Below are positions 35,929 to 46,590 of a stretch of 64,000 nt of DNA, piece after piece. Source of the DNA: Flavobacteriia bacterium (GTDB lineage Bacteria > Bacteroidota > Bacteroidia > Flavobacteriales_D > Crocinitomicaceae); NCBI GenBank assembly GCA_947464135.1, contig CANHVK010000001.1:49096-113095 (forward strand). The letters run 5' to 3'. The notes beneath the pieces are model-generated. The model was not told where the DNA came from. It was given only the letters and a program-made list of their open reading frames with translations, and did not search any database. The translations under genes were made by a program, and so were the position numbers. The stretch's first letter is position 1, and the number at the start of each line of letters is the position of its first letter.

Positions 35929-38900
35929 TCAATCTAATACAGGATTAATTACCAATGAAATTTCCTCCAGACGTTTATAAGCATGCTCTACCGCAAGAAC
36001 ATTCGAATAAATCATTCGTAACTTATCATTTTTTTCAGACATTTTACAATCTTTTGGACTAGATTGAACATACGCTAAAATTCGTTGAAAAGCAGGTGAA
36101 TCATAAAAAGGAGACTGTGGATTAGAGATAAAACTGCAAACCATCGTATTTGATTTAATCACCAATTTTTCTATTCCTAATTCTTCTGCCAACCAACGTA
36201 ATTCAAAGGAACGGAATAGCTCTTTAACAGCCCTTGGTAATGGACCAAATCGGTCTTGTAAACGAGTTGAAAATTTCTCTAAAGTGTCCTTATTCTCCAA
36301 GTTATCTAATTGTTGATACAAACTCAATCTCTCAGCAACATTATTTACATAATCATCTGGTATTCTGATTTCTAAATCTGTTTCAATTACGCAATCTTTT
36401 ACAAAAAGAATAAAATCATCCGTATTTCTATCAGCATACAAATCTTTAAATTCAGTCTCTTTTAATTCCTCCATCGCCTCATTCAAAATCTTCTGATACA
36501 TATCGAATCCAATATCTGAAATAAAACCACTTTGTTCTCCACCTAATAAATTTCCTGCACCACGAATATCTAAATCTTTCATAGCGATATTAAAACCAGA
36601 ACCTAAATCAGAAAACTGAACCAAGGCTTCCAATCGCTTACGAGCTTCTGAAGTCATTTCGTGAAATTTAGGTGCAATCAAATAACAAAATGCTTTTTTA
36701 TTTGAACGACCTACCCTACCACGTAGCTGATGTAAATCACTCAATCCAAAATTATTAGCATTATTAATCAAAATGGTATTTGCATTTGGAATATCAATCC
36801 CTGACTCAATTATAGTAGTTGCCAATAAAACATCATAATCCCCTTGAATGAAGCCCATCATTATTTTCTCAAGCTCCTTTCCATCCATCTGTCCATGCCC
36901 TATGGCAACACGAACTCCAGGACAAAGTCGTGCTATCATACCCGAAACTTCCTTGATGTTTTGCAATCGATTATGAACGAAATAAACCTGTCCTCCCCTA
37001 GAAACTTCATATGAAATCGCATCTCTAATTGCTTCTTCATTAAACTGAATAATTTCGGTTAAAACGGGCTGTCTATTTGGTGGTGGAGTATTTATAACAC
37101 TCAAATCACGAGCACCCATTAACGAAAATTGTAAGGTTCTTGGAATTGGTGTTGCAGTCAATGTAAGTGTGTCAACTGTTGTTTTTAACGTTTTTAATTT
37201 ATCCTTTACCGATACACCAAATTTTTGTTCTTCATCAATAATAATTAAACCTAAATCCTTGAATTTAATTTTATCGCTAATCAACTTGTGCGTACCTATC
37301 AAAATATCAACCTGACCAGATGCTACTTTTTTAATGGTATCGGTAATTTCTTTAGCAGATTTAAAACGATTTACATAATCTACAGTAACAGGAAAATCAG
37401 ATAAACGTTTTGAAAAACTTCTAAAATGTTGATGGGAAAGTATCGTCGTAGGAACTAAGACAGCAACTTGTTTACCATCAGTAGCCGCTTTAAAAGCAGC
37501 ACGTATTGCAACTTCAGTTTTACCAAAACCAACATCTCCACAAACCAGACGATCCATTGGTGTTGGTGATTCCATATCTTCCTTAATAGCTTGGGTTGCT
37601 TTTAGCTGATCTGGTGTATCCTCATACATAAAGGAAGCTTCCAACTCTGTTTGTAAATAAGTATCTGGATTATATGCGAATCCCGGCTGAGTTTTGCGCT
37701 TAGCATATAATTGAATCAAATCAAAAGCCAATTCTTTGATTTTCTTCTTTGTTTTATTTTTTAAAATAGACCAAGCCTGCGTACCTAATTTATTCATCTT
37801 AGGAACTGCACCTTCTTTGCCAGTAAATTTCGAAATACGGTGTAGGGAGTGAATACTTACATATAACACATCCCCATCTTTATAAACCAAACGTATGGCT
37901 TCTTGGGGTTTACCATTAACATCAATCGTTTGTAATCCAGAAAATTGACCGACACCATGATCGATATGTGTAACATAATCTCCTTTTTGAAGATCGTATA
38001 ATTCCTTTAACGTAATCGCTTGTTTTGATTGAGCAAACCCTTCCTTCAGTTTAAAACGATGATAACGTTCAAAAACTTGATGGTCAGTATAACAAATTAC
38101 TTTCAAATCAGGTAAAATAAACCCTTCATGCAAAGCAACTGGCATAGAGATAAAATCTACTTCACCACCAATATCTTCAAAAATGGAATATAAACGATCG
38201 ATTTGCTTTGGTTGGTTGGAAAAAAACAAATTGGTGAATCCAACTTTCTTTCGTTGAATTAAATCCTCACGTAATAATTCGAAATTTTTATTAAAAGCAG
38301 GTTGTTGTTGCACTTGAAATTGTTGATCAAATGTAGGAGTGAAATAAAATTCAGGTCCCCATTCAACAACGGAATACTTCTCAACTTCAGTAATCCATTC
38401 CGTTTTGTGTGTATACAAATCCCCAGGCAAAGTTTGCTTAACCGTATGATTTAGTTTATCATAAATGGAAACCGCCTTCTCATATTCTTTATCCAACTTA
38501 GATGTTACTTCTCCCATTGAAGACATCCAAACAGTAACGTTTTTACCTAAAAAAGTTAGGAAAGTTTCTAATCCATGTTGAATAAACTGTTTCTGAACAT
38601 TAGGAACAATATTAAAAAAATCATGTGTAGCAATAGACAATTGATCTACTGGATTAAATGTTCGAATAGACTCTAGCTCTTCACCAAAAAACTCCATACG
38701 AAATGGATAATCATTAGCAAACGAAAAAACATCTAAAATTCCACCTCTAATAGCAAACTGACCCGGTTCATAGACAAAATCAACTCGTTCAAAACCATAA
38801 TCCAACAGCAACTCATTCATAAAATCAAGCGAATAGTTTTGTCCTCTTTGAACGCGTAACGTATTTTCGGTCAATTTCTTTTGTGTGGGCACTTTTTCAA

Positions 38901-39285
38901 ACAACGCTTGCGGATAAGTTACTACCCACGTATTTGTTCCATTATTAATCTTTTCTAAAACTTCAGCGCGCGCTACCACATTCGCATTATCAGTTTCTTC
39001 GAATTGATAAGGTGTGCGATATGATGCAGGATAAAAAACAATATGTTTTTCTTCAGGAAAAATACTTTCTAAATCATTGAAAAAATAAGCAGCCTCTTCT
39101 TTGTCTTGTAACACAAAAAGATGATGACCAGGAACTTGTCCTGCTAATGTTGATGCGTATATGGAACGTGCAGAACAAAAAAGTCCTTTCCAATGTATTT
39201 TTTGTCCACTAAATTGTAATTGATTTGCCGTAGCATCAATGGCAGGATTTGAAGCAAATAACTTCCTGAACGCTTTTATTTCCAT
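35929..39285 (-). CDS. mfd: Transcription-repair coupling factor
   Basis: KGDYVTHIDHGVGQFSGL, DRLVCGDVGFGKTEVAIRAAFKA, DEEQKFGV, TLTATPIPRTLQFSLMGARDLS; start at MEIKAFRKLF. Confidence 0.97.
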   Translation of the reverse strand: MEIKAFRKLFASNPAIDATANQLQFSGQKIHWKGLFCSARSIYASTLAGQVPGHHLFVLQDKEEAAYFFNDLESIFPEEKHIVFYPASYRTPYQFEETDNANVVARAEVLEKINNGTNTWVVTYPQALFEKVPTQKKLTENTLRVQRGQNYSLDFMNELLLDYGFERVDFVYEPGQFAIRGGILDVFSFANDYPFRMEFFGEELESIRTFNPVDQLSIATHDFFNIVPNVQKQFIQHGLETFLTFLGKNVTVWMSSMGEVTSKLDKEYEKAVSIYDKLNHTVKQTLPGDLYTHKTEWITEVEKYSVVEWGPEFYFTPTFDQQFQVQQQPAFNKNFELLREDLIQRKKVGFTNLFFSNQPKQIDRLYSIFEDIGGEVDFISMPVALHEGFILPDLKVICYTDHQVFERYHRFKLKEGFAQSKQAITLKELYDLQKGDYVTHIDHGVGQFSGLQTIDVNGKPQEAIRLVYKDGDVLYVSIHSLHRISKFTGKEGAVPKMNKLGTQAWSILKNKTKKKIKELAFDLIQLYAKRKTQPGFAYNPDTYLQTELEASFMYEDTPDQLKATQAIKEDMESPTPMDRLVCGDVGFGKTEVAIRAAFKAATDGKQVAVLVPTTILSHQHFRSFSKRLSDFPVTVDYVNRFKSAKEITDTIKKVASGQVDILIGTHKLISDKIKFKDLGLIIIDEEQKFGVSVKDKLKTLKTTVDTLTLTATPIPRTLQFSLMGARDLSVINTPPPNRQPVLTEIIQFNEEAIRDAISYEVSRGGQVYFVHNRLQNIKEVSGMIARLCPGVRVAIGHGQMDGKELEKIMMGFIQGDYDVLLATTIIESGIDIPNANTILINNANNFGLSDLHQLRGRVGRSNKKAFCYLIAPKFHEMTSEARKRLEALVQFSDLGSGFNIAMKDLDIRGAGNLLGGEQSGFISDIGFDMYQKILNEAMEELKETEFKDLYADRNTDDFILFVKDCVIETDLEIRIPDDYVNNVAERLSLYQQLDNLENKDTLEKFSTRLQDRFGPLPRAVKELFRSFELRWLAEELGIEKLVIKSNTMVCSFISNPQSPFYDSPAFQRILAYVQSSPKDCKMSEKNDKLRMIYSNVLAVEHAYKRLEEISLVINPVLD

Positions 39286-39666
39286 AGGATTTTCGAAGTA
39301 AAACAAAAGTATAAATAATGAAACAAAATCATACAGAAAAGTGTTCGGAAATGGTTATAGAATATCATTCAAAACATTTACAGGTTTGAAAACCGAAATC
39401 ATTAGCTTTTTCTTTAACAAAAGAATAAAATATAAAAATTAGATTTTTTTCTTCTACACTCGATACTTTTATAAATAATTGATTTTTATTATAGCTAAGA
39501 AGAATTAGGAAGGATTTGAATCAAAAGATATATTTACAAATAGTTTGAAATTCATAAACTTAAAAAAAAATGATAACGAACAAGTTCATAATAAATTCAA
39601 ACTGTCATGATAGTAAAGAATAGATTATCAAAATAAATTCACAAAATCGGTGTAAATTTGAATACA

Positions 39667-42600
39667 ATGAGTAGTGAATCTTCAATTGACCAACAATTAA
39701 TCGCTTTTAAAAATGGACTGTTAAACATTCCTTCAACAGATATTTTGGTCAATAGCAATATAGAAAATCCAAAACTAAAAAAGATTACACTTGATGCATT
39801 AGAAGAAACGATAAATATTGACACGAATTGGAAAAGAATTTTAAAACAAAACGAATCCATTTCAACATCAAGTAGTGAAACAACGTTGTGTTTAGCAAAT
39901 GGTATTTTCAAAAGTGATAATGAGACACCAATCTATATCACACCAATACATTTTCAATGGATAATAAAAAATCAATCATTTCAAATAGAACCTATTTGGG
40001 AAAACACTTTTATAAATCCTTGGTTAGAAAAATACCTTCAAACATATGGTCAGGAAATTGAATTCAACAAAGAAATAAGTATTGAAGAAAATATTGAAAA
40101 TCTCGAATCAAATCAATTCTTTCAAAAACAAAATATTATAATTGAGAAATATCATTTTGTAGGAAATTTCCATCACCACCGATTTTTAATATTACGCGAA
40201 ATTGAAACACTAATAAATAAGCCAAAAAGCAATCTAATACAACATATCTTCGGTGAGAAAAGTGAACAAACACAAATAATACAACTGTCAAATGGACAAA
40301 TTTCACAACAAGATAGCGACCAAGCAGAAGCGATAAAAACGTTTGAAAAAGAAAATGTAGTAATAGAAGGTCCTCCAGGAACAGGGAAATCAACCTTAAT
40401 TACAAACCTAATTTGTAAAAGTGTAGTATCTAATTACAATGTACTATTGTTTTCAGAAAAAAAAGTAGCATTAAATATCATATACCAAAAAGCAAAACAG
40501 CATCATTTCGAAAATCTTTGTTACTACAATCCTGAAAACAAAACAGAAACTTTTATACGAACACTTGAAAAAGGTTGGAAAGAAATTGAAACATTTATTG
40601 AAAATGACGAGAAAAACTTATTTGTAAGCAAACAATATAGAAGTCAACTTCAATCACTTTTAGACAAACTAAACAGTCCTACCTTAATTGAAAATAGTTC
40701 TTTCAAAGAAATACAAGATTGGTTTTCAAAAACCAAACCAACTGAAGCTATTTTTCTAACAAATAACACCACCATTGAAACTTGGAAAAAACACGAAAAC
40801 ACCATTCATCAAATCTATGAAGGGAACCATATTAGCCCCCCTTTTTATGGATACAAATCAACATATATTCAGGAACTAAACAAAACAGAAAAAACTAACG
40901 AAAAATGTAGTTTATTAATTCATTATTTTGAAAAATTTGGAATTGAAAATAAAAAACTACTAAATAAGTTTAAACGAAAAATATCAGTTATACAAATAAT
41001 TAATAATGAAGAATATAAATTATATTTTAAAATTTATTTAATCAATAATAAAAAAGAAAAATTTCAGAAATTAATTCAAAAATATAAGTCATTAAATAAC
41101 TCAAAAAACCAACACGAAAATAGCTACTCTGCTTGGAATAAAATTCCGACAATCGATCAACTTGAACATTGGAAAGAAATTCTAATTCACGGAAATTTTT
41201 ATCAAAAATGGAAGCTAAAAAAGTTGCTTGCAAAATTTCTATCTGATACGATTACTCCAGCAATTATTTTAATAGAATCATTATCAAAAGCAGAGTTAGA
41301 AAAACAAAAAATAAATAAAGTAATAATCCATTTACAACAAATAGGAATTCATCACCCAGAAATAGAAATACCACAAATAGAATTAACACTTTCTCTTATA
41401 AATCATTATTCAGACATATTAGATGAAATCAAACAACAAGATTTAGATGAAATAACCGATGAACATTTTACCTTTTTAGAATTAATACAATGGATTGAAA
41501 AAAAGGTTGATTTCCCAGAAAACGAATCATTAAAAACATTCATTAAAAACATATTAGACGATTTAAAGTATAACGTAAAAAATAGTTTATATGTTAACTT
41601 ATTACCTGTAAAAATAATCCACTTCATCCAAAAATTTAATTCTATAACTGAATGTGAACAAGCAATTTCAAATCACTACTTTTATTTACTTCAACATTAT
41701 TATCCACAACTTACAGAGTTTGATAATACAAAAATTGTATCTCTCGTAAATAAGATTGTAAAGGAAGAATCAAACGAACAAATTCAGTTTGAAAATGAAA
41801 TTCTACAAAAACGAAAAGCGAAATTCCACCTATACAATCAACTAATATTGCAATCTGACACAAAACTAAGCGCTGAACAAAAAGAATTTAAAAAACAACT
41901 TAAAAATGGAAAACGTATTTTAGTTAAGGCATTTGCAAAAACACGACACCGACAATCCATAAGGGATTATATAGAGAGTGATGCCATCCATTGGATAAAA
42001 GTCCTAATGCCTATTTGGTTAGTAACACCATCACAAATAGCCACATTGTTTCCTTTAAAAGAAGACCTATTTGATATATGTATTGCAGATGAAGCAAGCC
42101 AAATCCCCTTAATCAATGGAATTGGAGCGCTACAACGAAGTAAAAGAGCCATGATATTAGGTGATTCAAAACAAATGAGTCCGAGCAATTATTTCAGCGG
42201 TATACATCATTCTGTTGACCTATTACATCAAGCTTCGTATTATTTTGAAAAAAGAATATTAAAACATCATTACAGAAGTAAACATTCAGCACTAATTTCA
42301 TTTTCAAACAAATACTTTTACAACAATCAATTACAACCATTCCCAACAGCAAATACTACTTACCCATTACACCATCATTACATAGAACAAGGGTATTTTG
42401 AAAACAGAACAAATCAAAAAGAAGCAGAAAAAATAAACGAACTAATTACCAAACACATATATTCAACTAAAAAAATAGGAATAGTAGCATTTTCAAACGA
42501 ACAAAAAGAATTGATTTACAAGAATATTAACCCGGAAACAAAACAAATTCTTGAAGAAAAAATCACAGAAAACAACGCTTTTTTAAAATCATTGGAACAA

Positions 42601-43002
42601 GTACAAGGAGACGAATGTGATATTTTAATTATATCATTGGGGTATGCTAAAAATATACACGGTCACTTTCAGCTTCAAATGGGTCCGCTCAATAGAAAAA
42701 ATGGTTATAGAAGATTGAATGTTCTTTTTACTCGTGCAAAAGAATCGATACATTTTGTAACATCAGTCAAAAGCAATGATTTCCCATGGACTGATAATGA
42801 AAGTATTATATTACTAAAAGATTATATTTATCAGCTGGAAAATCAAAACTATTCAAATTCAATTAATTTTCCGTTTAATATCTCTCCTAACATAAATGAA
42901 AATACGTTAACCATACATGACCTTTATTCTAAAATAACTACTGAACAAGAAATGGTTACCTGCATAGATACGCTGCAAAAAAGGGGTTGGCAAATTCGTT
43001 AA
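39667..43002 (+). CDS. Superfamily 1 (Upf1/DNA2-like) helicase, about 1111 aa
   Basis: Walker A GPPGTGKSTLI, DEASQIP, GDSKQMSPS, HHYRSKHSALISFSN, EQVQGDECDILIISLGYAKN, RLNVLFTRAKESIHFV. Confidence 0.88.
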   Translation: MSSESSIDQQLIAFKNGLLNIPSTDILVNSNIENPKLKKITLDALEETINIDTNWKRILKQNESISTSSSETTLCLANGIFKSDNETPIYITPIHFQWIIKNQSFQIEPIWENTFINPWLEKYLQTYGQEIEFNKEISIEENIENLESNQFFQKQNIIIEKYHFVGNFHHHRFLILREIETLINKPKSNLIQHIFGEKSEQTQIIQLSNGQISQQDSDQAEAIKTFEKENVVIEGPPGTGKSTLITNLICKSVVSNYNVLLFSEKKVALNIIYQKAKQHHFENLCYYNPENKTETFIRTLEKGWKEIETFIENDEKNLFVSKQYRSQLQSLLDKLNSPTLIENSSFKEIQDWFSKTKPTEAIFLTNNTTIETWKKHENTIHQIYEGNHISPPFYGYKSTYIQELNKTEKTNEKCSLLIHYFEKFGIENKKLLNKFKRKISVIQIINNEEYKLYFKIYLINNKKEKFQKLIQKYKSLNNSKNQHENSYSAWNKIPTIDQLEHWKEILIHGNFYQKWKLKKLLAKFLSDTITPAIILIESLSKAELEKQKINKVIIHLQQIGIHHPEIEIPQIELTLSLINHYSDILDEIKQQDLDEITDEHFTFLELIQWIEKKVDFPENESLKTFIKNILDDLKYNVKNSLYVNLLPVKIIHFIQKFNSITECEQAISNHYFYLLQHYYPQLTEFDNTKIVSLVNKIVKEESNEQIQFENEILQKRKAKFHLYNQLILQSDTKLSAEQKEFKKQLKNGKRILVKAFAKTRHRQSIRDYIESDAIHWIKVLMPIWLVTPSQIATLFPLKEDLFDICIADEASQIPLINGIGALQRSKRAMILGDSKQMSPSNYFSGIHHSVDLLHQASYYFEKRILKHHYRSKHSALISFSNKYFYNNQLQPFPTANTTYPLHHHYIEQGYFENRTNQKEAEKINELITKHIYSTKKIGIVAFSNEQKELIYKNINPETKQILEEKITENNAFLKSLEQVQGDECDILIISLGYAKNIHGHFQLQMGPLNRKNGYRRLNVLFTRAKESIHFVTSVKSNDFPWTDNESIILLKDYIYQLENQNYSNSINFPFNISPNINENTLTIHDLYSKITTEQEMVTCIDTLQKRGWQIR

Positions 43003-43068
43003 ATTACGTTAAGGATAAATTCTCTTAAATGAAAAATTCTAACTTTCGGTTAAATATATAGTTGAACG

Positions 43069-44697
43069 ATGAGAAAATTAAGAATGGATGTTGTTATTGC
43101 TTTTGTTGCTTCTGCAATGATTGCTTTACTACTCATTCAATTTTATCAAGTTTCACAATTATACGATAGAAAATCCATTGAATTCAAAGCAAAAGTTCAA
43201 ACACTTGTTGAGCGCATAGCTATTCGTCATGAAAAGGCGGTTGAAATCAAAAAATACTTACATGTAGTTCGAAAAGATATAAGTCCTCAATATAAAGACA
43301 TTTTAAAACACGAATTTCAAAATTTACTTACAGCAAAATCTACAGTTTCTATCAAAGACACAATGATTTTAGAAAATGGCAAACTGGAAAAATACCTTGC
43401 TATTGAAGGAATGTCTGCTGATAGTGTTACAGGTTTAAAAACAAAACATCAAGTATTAGCTCGTGATGTAAGTCAAATAAATGATGTTTTGAATAAAGAC
43501 ATGAACCTAACAAAAAGTTCAGACAATGCAGTGGCACGTGAGTTAGACCAACGTGTAATGAGTCAAATCTTCAAAAAATCGCGCGTAATAAATGAAATGT
43601 TATTTGCAGCTTTTCATGATAACACCTACACATCGCCAGAAAAACGCATCGATTTAGCATTTTTAGATTCAATCATTTGTTATGAAACTTGTCATGATAA
43701 ATTACCAATGGACTTTGAATTTGTTTTAATAAATTCAGAAAATGTTCCTTTAAAATATTCATACCCTACCCCACGTTATAATATTAAAATGGATACTACA
43801 AATGCTGCTAAGGCGATCATTTTTCCTTCAAATATTTTAGATGAAACCATCCGCATTATGTTAAAATTTCCTTCTAAAAAAAGTTACCTTTTTAAAGAAA
43901 TGGAAATGCCATTGACAATAAGTTTACTTCTTGTAATTCTAATTGCCGTAGCTATTTCATACATGTTTCATACCATTCTAACGCAAAAGAAATTAAGCGA
44001 ATTAAAAAATGATTTTATTTCAAATATGACACATGAATTCAAAACACCTATATCTACTATTTCACTTGCGTGTCAAGCTATGAATGACAAAGATATGATG
44101 GGAGAAATCGTAGAACGAACAACACCTTTTGTGAAAATGATTCAAGATGAAAATAGAAGATTAGAAATTTTAGTAGAACGAATTTTACAAAGTGCTACAA
44201 TAGACAAAGGAGACATACCACTAAAAATTGAAAAAATCAATCTAACAGATATTGTAAAAGATTTGTGTAATAAAGCTCAATTTAGAATTCAAGGAAATTT
44301 AGGTGAACTTATAACGAAAATTGATGAAGAGCCTATTTTTATACAAGGAGACAAAATGCATACTACTAACGTAGTTTCAAACTTAATAGACAACGCAATA
44401 AAATATAGTAAAGAAAGACCAAAAATTTCAGTGTTATTATACAAACAAAACAATGAAATCGTTTTATCTATTCAAGATGAAGGAATTGGTATCTCAAAAG
44501 AACATATTAGCAAAATTTTTGATAAATTGTATCGTGTTCCAACAGGAAACGTGCATAATGTAAAAGGATTTGGTTTAGGTTTAAGTTATGTAAAAGCAAT
44601 AACCACACTAAATCAATGGAAATTAGACGTGAAAAGTCAAATAAATATAGGTTCAACGTTCAGTGTTCGTATTCCACTAAACAAAAGTTCAATTTAA
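43069..44697 (+). CDS. Membrane sensor histidine kinase
   Basis: N- and mid-TM segments, H-box FISNMTHEFKTPISTI, N-box VVSNLIDNAIKYS, G-boxes DEGIGIS, GFGLGLSYVKAI. Confidence 0.95.
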   Translation: MRKLRMDVVIAFVASAMIALLLIQFYQVSQLYDRKSIEFKAKVQTLVERIAIRHEKAVEIKKYLHVVRKDISPQYKDILKHEFQNLLTAKSTVSIKDTMILENGKLEKYLAIEGMSADSVTGLKTKHQVLARDVSQINDVLNKDMNLTKSSDNAVARELDQRVMSQIFKKSRVINEMLFAAFHDNTYTSPEKRIDLAFLDSIICYETCHDKLPMDFEFVLINSENVPLKYSYPTPRYNIKMDTTNAAKAIIFPSNILDETIRIMLKFPSKKSYLFKEMEMPLTISLLLVILIAVAISYMFHTILTQKKLSELKNDFISNMTHEFKTPISTISLACQAMNDKDMMGEIVERTTPFVKMIQDENRRLEILVERILQSATIDKGDIPLKIEKINLTDIVKDLCNKAQFRIQGNLGELITKIDEEPIFIQGDKMHTTNVVSNLIDNAIKYSKERPKISVLLYKQNNEIVLSIQDEGIGISKEHISKIFDKLYRVPTGNVHNVKGFGLGLSYVKAITTLNQWKLDVKSQINIGSTFSVRIPLNKSSI

Positions 44698-44708
44698 AAT
44701 GTAAGATT

Positions 44709-45398
44709 ATGGAAAGAAAATTGTCAATTTTACTTGCTGAAGATGATGAAAATTTAGGATTGTTATTACATACCTATTTATCTTCTAAAGGCTACACTGT
44801 AAAACTTGCAAGAAATGGAAAACTTGCAATAGAACATTTTAATAATAATCAAGTTGACTTCTGTATTTTAGATGTTATGATGCCAGAAATGGATGGTTTC
44901 GCAACGGCAAAAGAAATACGTGAATTGAATAAAAATGTGCCTATTCTATTTTTGACTGCACGTTCATTACCTGAAGATAAATTAGCAGGCTTTGCTGTTG
45001 GTGCAGATGATTACTTGACGAAGCCTTTTTCTATGGAAGAACTACTTGCGCGTATAGAAGCAATTTCAAGAAGAGCGATCAAATCTTCCGATATCACTGG
45101 TGATCAGTTTATGGTTGGAAATTTTTTATTTGAGCCACAAACTAGAATGTTACACTTACCTTCTGGAGCGGTAAAACTAACAACCAAAGAAAATCAATTA
45201 TTGTCACTGTTAGCTAAAAACCAAAATGAAATTATTGACCGACAAGCAACATTAAGAGCTATTTGGGGAGATGATAATTATTTCAATGGTAGAAGTATGG
45301 ATGTTTATATTGCTAAACTTCGTAAATTATTGAAAGAAGACCCTTCTATTGAAATTATGAACGTTCACGGAAAAGGATTTCAATTGATTGTAAAGTAG
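44709..45398 (+). CDS. OmpR-family response regulator
   Basis: LLAEDDENLG, CILDVMMPEMDGF, GADDYLTKPFSMEELLARI, winged-helix C-terminus. Start at MERKLSILL. Confidence 0.96.
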   Translation: MERKLSILLAEDDENLGLLLHTYLSSKGYTVKLARNGKLAIEHFNNNQVDFCILDVMMPEMDGFATAKEIRELNKNVPILFLTARSLPEDKLAGFAVGADDYLTKPFSMEELLARIEAISRRAIKSSDITGDQFMVGNFLFEPQTRMLHLPSGAVKLTTKENQLLSLLAKNQNEIIDRQATLRAIWGDDNYFNGRSMDVYIAKLRKLLKEDPSIEIMNVHGKGFQLIVK

Positions 45399-45400
45399 TA

Positions 45401-45631
45401 TTATTTGCTTTCGATATAAAGGGTATCAGGACAAATATCCAAACCGTTACTCCAGCTTACAGTTCCAAACTCTACTTTAGCAGTTTGGAACATGGAATAG
45501 TCTTTTAATTCAGAAAATAAACCAAAATTCAAGTATGGTTTTACATCAAATTGCTTTTTCTCATGATTAGTAAAAACTAAATCAAGAATATAATCTTGTG
45601 TAACTACAACTTTAAGAACTCTAGGATTCAT
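45401..45631 (-). CDS. DUF2442 domain-containing protein
   Basis: MNPRVLKVVVTQDYILDLVFTNHEKKQFDVKPYLNFGLFSELKDYSMFQTAKVEFGTVSWSNGLDICPDTLYIES; DUF2442 pattern. Confidence 0.85.
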   Translation of the reverse strand: MNPRVLKVVVTQDYILDLVFTNHEKKQFDVKPYLNFGLFSELKDYSMFQTAKVEFGTVSWSNGLDICPDTLYIESK

Positions 45632-45636
45632 AAGAA

Positions 45637-45906
45637 TTATTTTAGTGGTTCTATTGAAAATATTTTTTGACCTTGTGATGCTAATTCCCAATCTGCCATT
45701 AATTCATCTTGATGTAATTCAATCCAAGCTGAAACTAATTTTATTTTTCCGGTTGGCAAACTCCCGTCTAATAAAATACCATCAGGAATTTTAAAAACAG
45801 CCTCATCATTTTGATATTTCACGTGTATATGCGGAAAATGATGTTGTTTATTATCCAGATAATACATCGATACAATTAATCCATAAAACATTGAAATAAC
45901 AGGCAT
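45637..45906 (-). CDS. DUF4160 domain-containing protein
   Basis: ISMFYGLIVSMYYLDNKQHHFPHIHVKYQNDEAVFKIPDGILLDGSLP; DUF4160 pattern. Confidence 0.87.
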   Translation of the reverse strand: MPVISMFYGLIVSMYYLDNKQHHFPHIHVKYQNDEAVFKIPDGILLDGSLPTGKIKLVSAWIELHQDELMADWELASQGQKIFSIEPLK

Positions 45907-45979
45907 AACAAAGGGTTTTTACAAAGTTAAAGGTTTTAATTTAAATGAAATTATTTATTAATTGTATTTTTGTGACACT

Positions 45980-46543
45980 ATGAAATATTTAATTGTTGGG
46001 TTAGGAAATCCAGGTAGTAAATACGAAGAAACACGACACAATATTGGTTTTAAAGTAGTAGAAGCATTTGCAAAAGAATGCAATACAAATTTCGAAGGTA
46101 AAAAATTAGGAGACCTAGCTTTAGCTAAATATAAAGGAAGACAAATTTACCTTTTAAAGCCGAATACATTTATGAATTTAAGTGGAAAAGCTGTAAACTA
46201 TTGGCTACAATCTGAAAAAATTCCAATCGAAAACTTATTGATTATTACTGATGATATCGCATTACCTTTTGGGAAATTACGTATGAAAGGGAAAGGAAGC
46301 GATGGTGGTCACAATGGACTCAAAGATATTCAAGCGCAATTAAAATCGTCAGAATATGCAAGAGTTCGTTTTGGAGTTGGAGCAGAATTTAAACAAGGTC
46401 AACAAGCGGACTATGTTTTAGGAGAATGGAATACTGAAGAACGTGAAAAATTGACTGAACGTATTCAAATCGCTACTGAATTCATCAAAGGTTTTACTAC
46501 TATTGGAATAGGATTAACAATGACAAATTGGAATAATAAGTAG
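45980..46543 (+). CDS. pth: Peptidyl-tRNA hydrolase
   Basis: [47 protein letters not shown]. Confidence 0.97.
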   Translation: MKYLIVGLGNPGSKYEETRHNIGFKVVEAFAKECNTNFEGKKLGDLALAKYKGRQIYLLKPNTFMNLSGKAVNYWLQSEKIPIENLLIITDDIALPFGKLRMKGKGSDGGHNGLKDIQAQLKSSEYARVRFGVGAEFKQGQQADYVLGEWNTEEREKLTERIQIATEFIKGFTTIGIGLTMTNWNNK

Positions 46544-46590
46544 AATGCTTAAATTTGAATTCGAATTTTTTCAAAAGCAAAATTGATATA

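Noticed and set aside
39307-39657. Possible hidden gene or ncRNA in the mfd-helicase gap
   Set aside because: AT-rich with no sustained frame and no strong hairpin; I could not support a feature.
39658-39666. TTG start for the SF1 helicase as given in the ORF track
   Set aside because: An ATG at 39667 follows 9 nt later, and the TTG sits in a TAAATTTG motif that could itself be a -7 element.
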